Shown here: positions 45,915-55,821 of the stretch, piece after piece | How positions within the stretch are numbered: the stretch's first letter is position 1 | How the letters are laid out: each line of letters starts with the position of its first letter | Origin: Xanthomarina sp035306605 | GTDB taxonomy: Bacteria; Bacteroidota; Bacteroidia; Flavobacteriales; Flavobacteriaceae | Length of the DNA: 64,000 nucleotides | NCBI GenBank assembly: GCA_035306605.1 | Contig: DATGNR010000042.1 | Direction: 5' to 3' (one strand) | Notes under the pieces: generated by a model | What the model was told of the DNA's origin: nothing | What the model saw: the letters and a program-made list of their open reading frames with translations, nothing else | The model's database searches: none | Made by a program: the position numbers and the translations under genes

Positions 45915-46610
45915 TTAGTTTTCAAACACGTATTTTATAATATTGGCTCCCATTTTTAAGGCTTTTTCTCTAACTTCAGGTGAATCGTTATGGACAGCTT
46001 CGTCTTCCCAACCATTTCCTAAATCACTTTCGTAGGTGAAAAGTAAAACCAATCTATTTTCATGAAAAATTCCAAAAGCTTGAGGACGTTTTCCATCGTG
46101 CTCATGAATTTTAGGTAAACCCTTTGGAAAGGAATAAACTATATTGAAAATTGGATGGCTAGCAGGTAGTTCTATAAGTTCTTTATTTGGAAATACTTTT
46201 ACTAGTTCTTTTAAAAGATAAGGTTCTAAGCCATAATTGTCGTCTATATGTAAAAAACCTCCTGAAATTAAGTAATTTCTTAAGTTTTCAGCATCTTCTT
46301 CACTAAAAAACACATTTCCATGCCCCGTCATGTGGACAAAAGGGTATTGAAAGATTTCAGTACTTCCAGTTTCTACCGTTTCTGGTTTTGAACTTATTTT
46401 GGTGTTTATATTGGAATTGCAATAGGCTATTAAATTGGGCAAGGAGGTAGGGTTTGCGTACCAATCTCCGCCGCCTTTATATTTTAAAACGGCTATTTCT
46501 TGTGAAAATGAAACTAGGCAATAAAAAAAGAAGATTACAAAGAAAAAAATTGTTCTTGTTACATTTTCTTTGCTATGATTAATCTTGCTATAATTCATTT
46601 TAAGATTCAT
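45915..46610 (-). CDS. DUF4159 exported protein
   Basis: A 231-residue protein with a long signal peptide or anchor (TIFFFVIFFFYCLVSFSQE, ending about residue 38) and a DUF4159 domain with a flavodoxin-like or GATase-like fold. Visible: YPFVHMTGHGNVFFSEE, GGFLHIDDNYGLEP and HENRLVLLFTYESDLGNGWED. The function is unknown. Its start overlaps the end of rsmE by 11 bp; a second ATG at 46598 would avoid this. Confidence 0.88.
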   Translation of the reverse strand: MNLKMNYSKINHSKENVTRTIFFFVIFFFYCLVSFSQEIAVLKYKGGGDWYANPTSLPNLIAYCNSNINTKISSKPETVETGSTEIFQYPFVHMTGHGNVFFSEEDAENLRNYLISGGFLHIDDNYGLEPYLLKELVKVFPNKELIELPASHPIFNIVYSFPKGLPKIHEHDGKRPQAFGIFHENRLVLLFTYESDLGNGWEDEAVHNDSPEVREKALKMGANIIKYVFEN

Positions 46611-47307
46611 TTGAAAAAGCTATGGAATGGCAAGCAACTATGGCAGCTGTTTCTGTTCGAAGTCGCGTGTTTCCTAATGTTACAGGAATAAAATTAGCAT
46701 CAATTGCTTGCTTGATTTCTTTTGTGCTAAAATCGCCTTCAGGGCCAATTAAAACAGTGATGTCTTGGTTTGGTTTTATTTCTTTTTTTAAAGATTTTTT
46801 GTCTGTTTCTTCACAATGCGCAATAAATTTTTGTTCCGATTGGGGCTGACTTACAAATTCTTTAAATGAGACAGCTTTATTTAGTTTTGGCATGTAGCAA
46901 GAAAGCGACTGTTTCATGGCTGCTTGCAGTATTTTTTCGTAACGTTCGGGTTTAATTGTTTTTCTTTCGCTGTTGTCACATATTATAGGCGTAATGCTGT
47001 CTATACCAATTTCCGTAGCTTTTTCTAGAAACCATTCGTATCTATCGTTCATTTTTGTTGGAGCTACGGCTAAATGAACATGATAAGCCCTTTTTTCTTG
47101 TTTTTCTTTATTTATAACGACAGCCATACAATTTTTAATATCAGAAACAGATATTTCTGCTGTAAAAAGCAAACCATATCCATTGGTAATATGCATAATG
47201 TCGCCTACCGATTTTCTCAAAACTTTTACAATATGCTTGCTTTCTTCCTTTGGAAAAATTATTTGTGTCGTTTCTTCTGTTATATCGGGGTTATAAAATA
47301 ACTGCAT
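46600..47307 (-). CDS. rsmE: 16S rRNA (uracil1498-N3)-methyltransferase
   Basis: A 235-residue RsmE. It begins MQLFYNPDI with a PUA-like RNA-binding part (20-75, EESKHIVKVLRKSVGDIMHITNG) and a SPOUT domain (76-235). Motifs: ATEIGIDSITPIICDNSER, LIGPEGDFSTKEI and TLGNTRLRTETAAIVACHSI. It modifies U1498 in the 30S decoding centre. Its start shares a base with the end of the preceding parvulin gene, so they are coupled. Confidence 0.95.
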   Translation of the reverse strand: MQLFYNPDITEETTQIIFPKEESKHIVKVLRKSVGDIMHITNGYGLLFTAEISVSDIKNCMAVVINKEKQEKRAYHVHLAVAPTKMNDRYEWFLEKATEIGIDSITPIICDNSERKTIKPERYEKILQAAMKQSLSCYMPKLNKAVSFKEFVSQPQSEQKFIAHCEETDKKSLKKEIKPNQDITVLIGPEGDFSTKEIKQAIDANFIPVTLGNTRLRTETAAIVACHSIAFSNES

Positions 47308-47936
47308 TATATTTTTGGTTCTACAATTTTTAGAACTTTAATTTCCTTAATTTCCTTTGGTTTGAACGTGTTTAGAACGATGTAATACAAACCATTTTTA
47401 TCATTTTCTAAAGTGTATAATTCCTTTTCCATGTATAGATCTTCAGTTACGTCAACACTAAAAAACGAATAAACTTCTTCCTTACCAAACCAACCTGTAT
47501 CCCCACCACGATTTGCATTATTTGCAACGGAATATTTTTTGGCTAGGAACTCAAATGGAGCACCTTTATCGTAAGCGTTTATAATTTGTTTTATAGTTCC
47601 TTGGATAGTAGCTGGATCTTCGTTTTTTCCATTAAGCAAAATGTAACTCATTCGATAATGGGGAACCATATTTTTCTCTATTATTTTATAGGAAGTTTTT
47701 TCAAAGCTGTTTTCGTTTGTTTTTTTACTTCCAATCGACATTTTAAAAAGGTCTTTAGCTAAAATCGTTTTATGTTTTTCTTCGTTAAAAGTAATGAGCT
47801 TATTGCCTTTTCGCTTATTTGTTTTTAGAAACTCTTCGGCAGAAGTTATATCAATTACGGAATCAATATTGGTGCTTTCTTCCTGAGCATTTGATATATA
47901 GCTAATTAGGCAAAGTAAAAGTAAAATTCTTTTCAT
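47307..47936 (-). CDS. Periplasmic parvulin-type peptidyl-prolyl isomerase
   Basis: I use ATG 47936, where the signal peptide KRILLLLCLISYISNAQ begins; a TTG ten codons earlier precedes it. The protein is about 209 residues. The rotamase domain (about 85-185) contains APFEFLAKKYSVANNANRGG and DTGWFGKEEVYSFFSVDV, the Asn/Gly-rich core of PpiC-type isomerases. It likely helps fold or monitor exported proteins. It overlaps rsmE by one base, and it is the first gene of a minus-strand set. Confidence 0.85.
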   Translation of the reverse strand: MKRILLLLCLISYISNAQEESTNIDSVIDITSAEEFLKTNKRKGNKLITFNEEKHKTILAKDLFKMSIGSKKTNENSFEKTSYKIIEKNMVPHYRMSYILLNGKNEDPATIQGTIKQIINAYDKGAPFEFLAKKYSVANNANRGGDTGWFGKEEVYSFFSVDVTEDLYMEKELYTLENDKNGLYYIVLNTFKPKEIKEIKVLKIVEPKI

Positions 47937-48045
47937 TGGGGAGTATTTATATGTTTGATACAGCAAAAAAACAAAATTATTAGGTTGAAACTATAAAATC
48001 TGTTAGATAAATATAGGAATTATCACCTAGTTTTTATTTAAATAA

Positions 48046-49068
48046 TTAGATTTTTAGTCTAGCAGAGGCTGTTATGCTTTGTTTTGAAAAATCGTTTTCA
48101 AGATATTTTAAATAACCAACTATAGCAATCATTGCAGCGTTGTCAGTAGTAAATTCAAATTTTGGTACGTAGGTAGTCCATCCAAATTTAGATTCTCCTT
48201 CTTTTAATGCCTTTCTGATTCCTGAATTTGCTGAAACTCCACCTCCAATAGCAATATGTTTTATTCCTGTTTGCTTAGAAGCCATTTTTAATTTATCTAT
48301 TAAAATTCCGATAATTGTATATTGAATGGAAGCACAAATGTCGTTGATGTTCTCTTCAATAAAATTTGGATTAGCCTTAACTTCCTTTTGAATAAAATAT
48401 AAAATCGCTGTTTTTAGTCCTGAAAAACTAAAATTTAATCCATCTACTTTTGGTTTTGTAAATTGGAAGGCTTTCGGGTTCCCTAATTGTGCTCGTCTGT
48501 CAATTTCTGGCCCAGCAGGATAGCCTAGACCAAGTATTTTCCCGCTTTTATCATAAGCTTCTCCAACCGCATCATCAATGGTTTCTCCTATAACTTCCAT
48601 TTCAAAATAACTTGAAACTTTTACTATTTGAGTGTGTCCACCAGAAATAGTCATAGCAAGAAACGGAAAAGGAGGTTTATTAAAACCATCTTCATCAATA
48701 AAATGAGCTAAAATATGAGCTTGCATGTGGTTGACATCGATTAATGGTATGTTCAATCCCATGGCAAGCGATTTTGCAAAAGAGGTGCCAACCAGTAAGG
48801 AGCCCATTAAACCTGGCCCACGCGTAAATGCAATGGCCTGGAGTTGATCTTTCCTAATGTTGGCTTTTTTTATGGCCTGATCTACTACCGGAACTATGTT
48901 TTGTTGGTGCGCTCTAGAAGCCAATTCAGGTACTACGCCACCATATTCTTCGTGGATTTTTTGATTGGCAACAACATTACTTAAAATTTTGCCGTTGTAA
49001 ATCACGGAAGCAGCAGTATCATCGCAGGATGATTCAATTCCTAGAATATAAATATTTTGTGATAACAT
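48046..49068 (-). CDS. tsaD: tRNA N6-adenosine threonylcarbamoyltransferase
   Basis: A 340-residue protein of the ASKHA fold. It transfers the threonylcarbamoyl group to A37 of tRNAs that read ANN codons. Signatures: LGIESSCDDTAASVIY, VPELASRAHQQNIVPV with the metal-binding histidines, HMQAHILAHF and AIGGGVSANSGIR. Full length. It is divergent from tamB across a 90-bp gap, so both promoters lie in that gap. Confidence 0.97.
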   Translation of the reverse strand: MLSQNIYILGIESSCDDTAASVIYNGKILSNVVANQKIHEEYGGVVPELASRAHQQNIVPVVDQAIKKANIRKDQLQAIAFTRGPGLMGSLLVGTSFAKSLAMGLNIPLIDVNHMQAHILAHFIDEDGFNKPPFPFLAMTISGGHTQIVKVSSYFEMEVIGETIDDAVGEAYDKSGKILGLGYPAGPEIDRRAQLGNPKAFQFTKPKVDGLNFSFSGLKTAILYFIQKEVKANPNFIEENINDICASIQYTIIGILIDKLKMASKQTGIKHIAIGGGVSANSGIRKALKEGESKFGWTTYVPKFEFTTDNAAMIAIVGYLKYLENDFSKQSITASARLKI

Positions 49069-49094
49069 TAGTTAGATTTAGGCACAATAATTGT

Positions 49095-49102
49095 TAATTT
49101 TG
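49095..49102 (+). promoter_or_regulatory. Candidate tamB promoter -7 box
   Basis: TAATTTTG matches TAnnTTTG and lies in the 90-bp tsaD-tamB gap. If used, the mRNA begins near 49108, leaving about 50 nt before the TTG at 49159. Confidence 0.5.
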
Positions 49103-49158
49103 ACTTCAAAGTTATAACATTAAAACGTATCAAAAAATTTTTAAAAATACTATCTAAA

Positions 49159-52100
49159 TTGGTGGCAATAATTTTGCTGCTTTTCATCATTTTGGTGTTG
49201 TTGCTTTCCATTCCATCAGTACAAACTTATTTAGGAAAGAAAGTAACTACCAGATTAAATAATGATTTTGGTACAAATATAAATATAGGTAGGGTTGGTC
49301 TTCAACTTAATGGAGATGTTGAATTAAAGGAAATCCTAATTAGAGATTATAAGAAAGATACTCTTTTCGCTGCAAAAGAATTGAATACGTCTATTTTAAG
49401 CTTTAAAAACATTATAAATAATAAATTGGTTTTTGGCGATATTGGTTTAGATGGATTGGTGTTTAATTTAAAAACGTATAAAGGAGAAGTAGATACCAAC
49501 CTTGATATTTTCGTGGCAAAGTTTGATGAAGACAACCCCTCGCACGAAAAAAGCAATTTCTTACTATCCTCTAGTGATGTTTCTATTTATAACGGAATTT
49601 TTAGATTAATTGATGAAAATAAAGAAACCCCAAAAATTCTAGAGTTCAGTAATATTCAAGCTAATACTACCAATTTAGTTATAAATGGTAGCGATGTGAG
49701 TACTCGTATTAATACCTTGGCTTTTAATGATAGTAGAGGACTGGAAGTCAGTAATTTAATAAGCAATTTCACTTATACACCAAGCAATATTTTATTGGAG
49801 AACTTAAGTATTAAAACAGCAAATTCATCATTAGAAGGAGAAGTGAAGTTTTTTTACGATAGAGAAGATTTAAAATATTTCACAGATAAGGTTTTAGTGG
49901 ATGCTACTTTTACTAAAAGTGATGTGGCGTTAAATGAACTAAACATCTTTTACAATGAATTTGGGATTAATCAAAGAGCTAATTTTAGTGCTAAATTAAG
50001 TGGAACACTTAACGATTTAATGGTTAATGATTTAAAATTGTTTACAAGTTCAAGAAGCCAAATTATAGGAGATATAAAATTTAAAAACCTCTTTAATGCT
50101 GAAGTTGATAACTTTTATATGAAGGGCGATTTCGATCAGCTTAACTCTAATTACAGAGATTTAAAGGCTTTGTTGCCAAATGTTTTAGGGCAATCCATTC
50201 CAACAGCATTCGATAAACTTGGAAATTTGAATATTGTTGGAATATCTGAAATAACTACTTCTACTATCTCAGCAAACTTATTAATTAACACACAAATTGG
50301 ACTTATTGACGCCAATTTGAATATGCTTAAGATTAACGACATCGATAATGCTTCGTACTCGGGGAAGGTTGTGCTTAAAGACTTTGATCTTGGGAAGTTT
50401 ATAGATGATAAGACCCTTGGTAAAACATCGTTAAATCTTGATGTTGATGGCTCTGGTTTTACCAAAGAAAACGTAAACACAAAATTGAATGGTGATATAT
50501 TTTCATTGGTTTACAATAAATATGCCTATGAAAACATTGATGTTTCTGGAAACTTAAGAAATAAGATTTTTAATGGAAAGCTTATTTCAAACGATAAAAA
50601 TTTAAAATTAAAATTTGATGGATTAGCCGATTTTTCTAAATCCATTAATTCCTTCGATTTTGTGGCAGATGTTTCTTTTGCAAATTTAAATGCCTTGAAT
50701 TTCGTTAAAAAAGATGATGTATCTATATTCAAAGGAATTGTAGATATGAAAATGAAAGGAACGACCATTGATGATGCGGTTGGAAGTATTCAGATAAACA
50801 AAACTTCTTATAAAAATCAAAATGACGAGTATTTCTTTGATGATTTTGAAATTACGTCATCTTTTCAAGATGGTGTAAGAGATATTAGTGTGAATTCCCC
50901 AGATATTATTGAAGGTGAGCTTAGTGGGGAGTTTGTTATTGCTGATATAGGAAAACTATTTGAAAATGCTATTGGAAGTATTTATACCAACTTCAAACCT
51001 CATAAAGTAAGAGAAAATCAGTATATCGATTTTAATTTCAAAATCTATAACAAGATAGTTGAAGTGTTTGTTCCAGATTTAATCCTTGGAAAAAACACCT
51101 ATGTTCGTGGACGGGTTGAAAGCGATGAAAAGGAGTTTAAACTAACGTTTAAATCTCCTGAAATTAAGCTGTTCGATTATTTTGCAAACCAAATAGAACT
51201 TCAACTAGATAACAAAAACCCTGTATTTAATACTTATGTTGAAATAGACAGTATAAACACGAAATTCTATGATGTTTCAAAATTTAGCTTAATTAACGTG
51301 ACCCTGAACGATACTTTATACGTTCGTACTGAATTTAAAGGAGGTAAGGACAATAGAGATCTTTATAACTTAAACTTTTATCATACTATAAACCCAAAAA
51401 ACAAGTCGGTTGTAGGTTTAAAAGAGTCTGATGTAACTTTTAAAGGAAACAAATGGACAATTAATGAAAATCGAGATCATTTGCATAAAGTTGTATTCGA
51501 TAACAAGTTCACTAATGTTAATATTGAGCAAATTATCATGAATCATAATCATGAAGAAATTAGGCTTTCTGGTGTTTTAAAGGATTCTACCTCAAAGAAT
51601 ATTAATCTTAATTTTAATGATGTCGACCTATCTAAAATAACTCCTGACGTTGATGGATTGAATATGTATGGGAATGTTAATGGAAGGTTAGAAATACTTC
51701 AGAAAAAGGGAGCTTATTTACCTAGTTCAGAAATTTCTATTGATAATTTAATAGTAAACGATCTGCTTTTAGGTTCGTTTGATGCAGCCATAACGGGTAA
51801 CGAAGACTTAACCAACTACGCTGTAGACATTAGAATTAAAGATAAAAAAGCACAATCTTTTGCTGCCATTGGAAATATAAACTTTGTTAACGAAGTGTCT
51901 ACTTTAGATATAGATTTGTTATTCAATAAGTTTAAGCTAGACTTTATAAATTCCTTTTTAGAAGGCATTTTAAGCGATATCCGGGGTGATGTAACAGGTG
52001 TTGCTAATGTCTCTGGAAATTTAAAAAAACCAAGTGTAAGTGGGAATTTAAAGCTGAATAATTCAGGGTTAAAAGTACCTTACCTTAATGTGAATTATGA

Positions 52101-53562
52101 CTTTGCAGATAATACTCAGGTAAATTTAGTCAACCAGAGCTTTGTTTTTAATTCATTACAATTAACCGATACTAAATTCGATACTAAAGGTGTATTGAAT
52201 GGATCTATAAGTCATACTAATTTTTCTGAATGGGAATTGGATTTGGGTGTAACAACTCAAAACTTAGTCGTTCTTGATACACATGCCGATGACGATGATG
52301 AAGCTTTATATTATGGAACAGCTTTTATTGGTGGCTCAGCAAAAATTAAAGGTCCAGCAGATCAATTAACAATAAGTGTAATTGCCGAAACAAAACCAAA
52401 AACCTCTTTCGTTATTCCATTAAGTGATATGGAGTCATTTGGAGACAACTCTTATATTCATTTTTTAACACCTGAAGAAAAGGAAGCCAAACTTAAAGGA
52501 GAAGACTTAGTAACCAAAGAAGTTTCTGGTCTGGAATTAGATTTTGATTTAGATATTACCCAAGATGCAGAAATAGAAATTGTAATTGATAAAGATTCTG
52601 GAAGTACCATAAAAGGGAAAGGAGAAGGTGGTTTATTAATAGAAATAAATACCAATGGTAAGTTTAGAATGTTTGGGGATTTTATAGTATTTGATGGTAT
52701 ATACAACTTTAAATATGGTGGAATTATAGAAAAGAAATTTATTGTTCAAGAAGGAAGTTTGGGCTGGGATGGTGATCCAATGAGTGCTAGAATTGATATA
52801 AAAGCTCTTTATGCTACGCAGGCAAACCCATCACCATTATTGGATAATCCTATAAATAGAAGTATTCCTGTGTATGTTGAAACCAGCCTAACTGGACAAT
52901 TGGAAAAACCAGATATTGATTTCGGTTTTAGCTTTCCAAATTTAAATTCAACGGTAAAATCTGAAATTCAATATAGATTAAGTTCCAAACAAGATAGAGA
53001 CAATCAAGCTATTTATTTGCTGGCTACGGGTGCATTTTCTAATAGGTTAAACGAAGTTAATTTTACGGGAACCATTGCAGAACGATTAAACGGAATTATT
53101 AATGGTTTGTTTACTAGCGGAAATAATAAATTAAATGTAGGCTTAAATTACGAGGCAGGTGAAAATACTCCAGAGTATCATACCGACGATCGTTTAGGCG
53201 TTACCCTTCAAACAAACATTTCCGAACGCGTTATTATTAATGGTAAGGTTGGGGTTCCTGTTGGTGGCGTTAGTGAAACCGTTGTTGCAGGAGACGTTCA
53301 GATTGATTTTCTTTTAAATGAAGAAGGTACTCTAACCGCCAAAGTGTTTAATAGAGAAAATAGTATCCGTAATTTTGGTGAAGAAATTGGTTATACTCAA
53401 GGTGTCGGAATTGCCTATAATGTCGATTTTGATACGTTTAAAGAACTTCTTAATAAGATTTTTAAAGGAAAAGTAAAAACGGTGAAGCAAACCTCAAAAG
53501 AAACTTCTGATAAAGAAGAGAATGCATTACCTTCTTATGTTGGTTTTAAAAAGGAAGATTAA
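49159..53562 (+). CDS. tamB: TamB-like translocation and assembly/lipid transport protein
   Basis: A 1,467-residue protein with one N-terminal membrane anchor (AIILLLFIILVLLLSIP) followed by AsmA/TamB-type beta-helical repeats and a C-terminal DUF490/TamB domain (about 1100-1440), where ENALPSYVGFKKED is the end. Such proteins form a hydrophobic groove bridging the periplasm for phospholipid transfer to the outer membrane. The start is uncertain: TTG 49159 leaves no basic residues before the anchor, but the frame is open further upstream with KRIKKFLKILSK directly ahead, without a canonical start there. It is followed by pfkA after 128 bp. Confidence 0.88.
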   Translation: MVAIILLLFIILVLLLSIPSVQTYLGKKVTTRLNNDFGTNINIGRVGLQLNGDVELKEILIRDYKKDTLFAAKELNTSILSFKNIINNKLVFGDIGLDGLVFNLKTYKGEVDTNLDIFVAKFDEDNPSHEKSNFLLSSSDVSIYNGIFRLIDENKETPKILEFSNIQANTTNLVINGSDVSTRINTLAFNDSRGLEVSNLISNFTYTPSNILLENLSIKTANSSLEGEVKFFYDREDLKYFTDKVLVDATFTKSDVALNELNIFYNEFGINQRANFSAKLSGTLNDLMVNDLKLFTSSRSQIIGDIKFKNLFNAEVDNFYMKGDFDQLNSNYRDLKALLPNVLGQSIPTAFDKLGNLNIVGISEITTSTISANLLINTQIGLIDANLNMLKINDIDNASYSGKVVLKDFDLGKFIDDKTLGKTSLNLDVDGSGFTKENVNTKLNGDIFSLVYNKYAYENIDVSGNLRNKIFNGKLISNDKNLKLKFDGLADFSKSINSFDFVADVSFANLNALNFVKKDDVSIFKGIVDMKMKGTTIDDAVGSIQINKTSYKNQNDEYFFDDFEITSSFQDGVRDISVNSPDIIEGELSGEFVIADIGKLFENAIGSIYTNFKPHKVRENQYIDFNFKIYNKIVEVFVPDLILGKNTYVRGRVESDEKEFKLTFKSPEIKLFDYFANQIELQLDNKNPVFNTYVEIDSINTKFYDVSKFSLINVTLNDTLYVRTEFKGGKDNRDLYNLNFYHTINPKNKSVVGLKESDVTFKGNKWTINENRDHLHKVVFDNKFTNVNIEQIIMNHNHEEIRLSGVLKDSTSKNINLNFNDVDLSKITPDVDGLNMYGNVNGRLEILQKKGAYLPSSEISIDNLIVNDLLLGSFDAAITGNEDLTNYAVDIRIKDKKAQSFAAIGNINFVNEVSTLDIDLLFNKFKLDFINSFLEGILSDIRGDVTGVANVSGNLKKPSVSGNLKLNNSGLKVPYLNVNYDFADNTQVNLVNQSFVFNSLQLTDTKFDTKGVLNGSISHTNFSEWELDLGVTTQNLVVLDTHADDDDEALYYGTAFIGGSAKIKGPADQLTISVIAETKPKTSFVIPLSDMESFGDNSYIHFLTPEEKEAKLKGEDLVTKEVSGLELDFDLDITQDAEIEIVIDKDSGSTIKGKGEGGLLIEINTNGKFRMFGDFIVFDGIYNFKYGGIIEKKFIVQEGSLGWDGDPMSARIDIKALYATQANPSPLLDNPINRSIPVYVETSLTGQLEKPDIDFGFSFPNLNSTVKSEIQYRLSSKQDRDNQAIYLLATGAFSNRLNEVNFTGTIAERLNGIINGLFTSGNNKLNVGLNYEAGENTPEYHTDDRLGVTLQTNISERVIINGKVGVPVGGVSETVVAGDVQIDFLLNEEGTLTAKVFNRENSIRNFGEEIGYTQGVGIAYNVDFDTFKELLNKIFKGKVKTVKQTSKETSDKEENALPSYVGFKKED

Positions 53563-53632
53563 AATTAGCTAATAAAAATCATGGTAATCCAAAATAATCA
53601 CTTTCCTACAGGATTCCTCTTAAATTTAATAT

Positions 53633-53656
53633 AAAACCCTGCTTTTATTGGGTTTT
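53633..53656 (+). terminator. Weak terminator after tamB
   Basis: AAAACCC (53633-53639) pairs with GGGTTTT (53650-53656) across a 10-base loop, followed by CTTTATT. Short stem, so only modest support. Confidence 0.45.
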
Positions 53657-53690
53657 CTTTATTAAATTTACTACAATTAACAGTTAATAA

Positions 53691-54677
53691 ATGAGTGATA
53701 AAATTACCAAAATAGGTGTTTTGACTTCTGGTGGAGATGCGCCAGGAATGAATGCTGCAATTCGTTCTGTAGTTAGAACGTGTGCTTACCATAATATTGA
53801 GTGTGTTGGAATATATAGAGGTTTTGAAGGCTTGATGGAAGGAGATTTCAAGGATTTCACTGCTAGAAATGTCAACCATATCATTCATACAGGTGGAACT
53901 ATTCTTAAATCAGCCCGATCTGACGAGTTTAAAACCAAGGAGGGAAGAAAAAAAGCATACAACCATTTGGTAAAAAAAGGCATTCAAGCCTTAGTTTTAA
54001 TAGGAGGTGACGGTACTTTTACCGGTGGAATGGTATTTAATAAGGATTTTAACTTTCCTGTAATTGGAATTCCAGGAACTATAGATAACGATATTTACGG
54101 AACTAATTTTACAATTGGTTACGATACAGCTATAAATACAGTTGTAGAAGCCATTGATAAAATTCGAGATACAGCAAGTTCTCATAAACGTTTGTTTTTT
54201 GTTGAAGTTATGGGGCGAGATGTCGGACATATCGCATTAAATGCAGGAGTTGGAGCAGGAGCGGAAGAAATTTTAATCCCTGAGGAAGATTTAGGACTTG
54301 ACAGATTAATTGAATCTTTAGTAAGAAGTAAAGCTTCAGGAAAATCATCTAGTATTGTAGTTGTTGCCGAAGGAGATAAAATAGGAAAAAATGTGTTCGA
54401 GCTTAAAGATTATGTGGATGAGCATATGCCAGAATATGATGTACGTGTTTCGGTGTTAGGGCACATGCAGCGTGGAGGCTCTCCAAGTTGTTTTGACCGT
54501 GTATTAGCAAGTAGAATGGGAGTGAAGGCAGTGGAATCATTGTTAGAAGGAAAATCTAATTATATGGTTGGAATTCTAAATAACAAAATGGAATTAACCT
54601 CCTTAGATAAGGCAGTGAAAGGTAAGACTGAGATTAATTTAGAACTTTTACGAGTGTCAGATATTATGACAACTTAA
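53691..54677 (+). CDS. pfkA: ATP-dependent 6-phosphofructokinase
   Basis: A 328-residue PFK-A. The N terminus GVLTSGGDAPGMNAAIRSVV binds ATP, IGGDGTFTGG is the nucleotide loop, GIPGTIDNDIYGTNFTIGYDTA carries the catalytic Asp (in the TIDND motif) and VSVLGHMQRGGSPSCFDR binds fructose 6-phosphate. The GGDGT motif indicates the ATP-dependent rather than the pyrophosphate type. It starts a set with gap and mgsA, all plus strand. Confidence 0.97.
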   Translation: MSDKITKIGVLTSGGDAPGMNAAIRSVVRTCAYHNIECVGIYRGFEGLMEGDFKDFTARNVNHIIHTGGTILKSARSDEFKTKEGRKKAYNHLVKKGIQALVLIGGDGTFTGGMVFNKDFNFPVIGIPGTIDNDIYGTNFTIGYDTAINTVVEAIDKIRDTASSHKRLFFVEVMGRDVGHIALNAGVGAGAEEILIPEEDLGLDRLIESLVRSKASGKSSSIVVVAEGDKIGKNVFELKDYVDEHMPEYDVRVSVLGHMQRGGSPSCFDRVLASRMGVKAVESLLEGKSNYMVGILNNKMELTSLDKAVKGKTEINLELLRVSDIMTT

Positions 54678-54743
54678 TTGGTTTTAAAAAAACGGATTAA
54701 TAAATTAGAGAAAGATTAATAATAAAGAAAATAACATATAAGA

Positions 54744-55742
54744 ATGTCAAATTTAAGATTAGGAATTAACGGCTTCGGAAGAATAGGAAGACTTGTGTTT
54801 AGAGCAGCGTTAAAACAGGGAGTTGATGTCGTAGCTATAAACGATTTATTAGAGGTTGATCATTTAGCATATTTATTAAAATATGATTCGGTTCATGGAA
54901 AATTTGATGGAACCATAGATATAAAAGAAGGTCATTTGATTGTAAATGGAAAAACCATTAGAGTTTCTTCCGAAAGAGATCCTAGAAATTTAAAATGGAA
55001 TGAAGTAAAAGCTGATGTTGTTGCCGATTGTACGGGGATTTTTAAAACTCTAAATACCGCTAATTACCATATTGAAGCTGGGGCTAAGAAAGTAGTAGTT
55101 TCTGCGCCAAGTAAAGATATTCCAATGTTTGTAATGGGAGTGAATCAGGACCAGTTAAATGCATCACATACCATTATTTCAAATGCTTCTTGTACAACCA
55201 ATTGCTTAGCACCTATGGCTAAAATTGTAGAAGATAATTTTGGAATAGAAGAAGCATTAATGACTACTATTCATGCTACAACTGCATCGCAATTAACCGT
55301 TGATGGGCCTTCAGCAAAGGATTATAGAGCGGGTCGTAGTGCCTTGTTAAATATAATCCCAGCATCTACTGGAGCTGCATTAGCTGTTGGTAAAGTTCTT
55401 CCCAATTTAGCGGGTAAACTAACAGGAATGGCTTTTAGAGTTCCTACAGCCGATGTGTCTGTTGTTGATTTAACGGTTAGAACAAAAAAGGAAACTTCTT
55501 TAGAGGAAATTAATAAAGCCTTTAAAAAAGCATCGGAAAATGAGATGTTAGGTATTGTAGGTTACACTGAAGAAAAAGTAGTGTCACAAGATTTTGTAGG
55601 AGAGACAAACATTTGTGTATTTGATTCTGATGCCTCTATAGAATTAAATTCTAGATTTTTCAAATTAGTAGGATGGTATGACAATGAATATGCTTATTCT
55701 GTAAAATTAGTAGAGTTGGCAACTCTTATGAATTCAATTTAA
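54744..55742 (+). CDS. gap: Type I glyceraldehyde-3-phosphate dehydrogenase
   Basis: A 332-residue enzyme with the NAD-binding GINGFGRIGRLVFRA at the N terminus, the active-site cysteine in ASCTTNCLAPMAKIV (near residue 150) and the histidine in TTIHATTASQLTVDGP. The C-terminal WYDNEYAYSVKLV is the usual end. Asp in the IND(L) position supports NAD use. It lies 66 bp after pfkA. Confidence 0.97.
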   Translation: MSNLRLGINGFGRIGRLVFRAALKQGVDVVAINDLLEVDHLAYLLKYDSVHGKFDGTIDIKEGHLIVNGKTIRVSSERDPRNLKWNEVKADVVADCTGIFKTLNTANYHIEAGAKKVVVSAPSKDIPMFVMGVNQDQLNASHTIISNASCTTNCLAPMAKIVEDNFGIEEALMTTIHATTASQLTVDGPSAKDYRAGRSALLNIIPASTGAALAVGKVLPNLAGKLTGMAFRVPTADVSVVDLTVRTKKETSLEEINKAFKKASENEMLGIVGYTEEKVVSQDFVGETNICVFDSDASIELNSRFFKLVGWYDNEYAYSVKLVELATLMNSI

Positions 55743-55756
55743 TATAACTAAATAAT

Positions 55757-55812
55757 AAATTCCACATGCTAAATCTATTTAAATAGAGGCTTGGTGTGTG
55801 GAATTTTTATAT
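55757..55812 (+). terminator. Terminator candidate after gap
   Basis: AAATTCCACA (55757-55766) pairs with TGTGGAATTT (55797-55806). A second small palindrome, CTATTTAAATAG, is in the loop. T-rich sequence follows. It overlaps the GTG at 55798, which supports the later start of the next gene. Confidence 0.6.
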
Positions 55813-55821
55813 TTTTATCAC

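Noticed and set aside
53598..53888. Minus-strand ORF of 96 codons over the pfkA start
   Set aside because: Antisense to the conserved pfkA N terminus with no domain of its own.
55798..55821. GTG start for the N-acetylglucosamine-kinase-like gene
   Set aside because: It lies in the hairpin after gap and adds residues not found in the family; ATG 55822 fits better.
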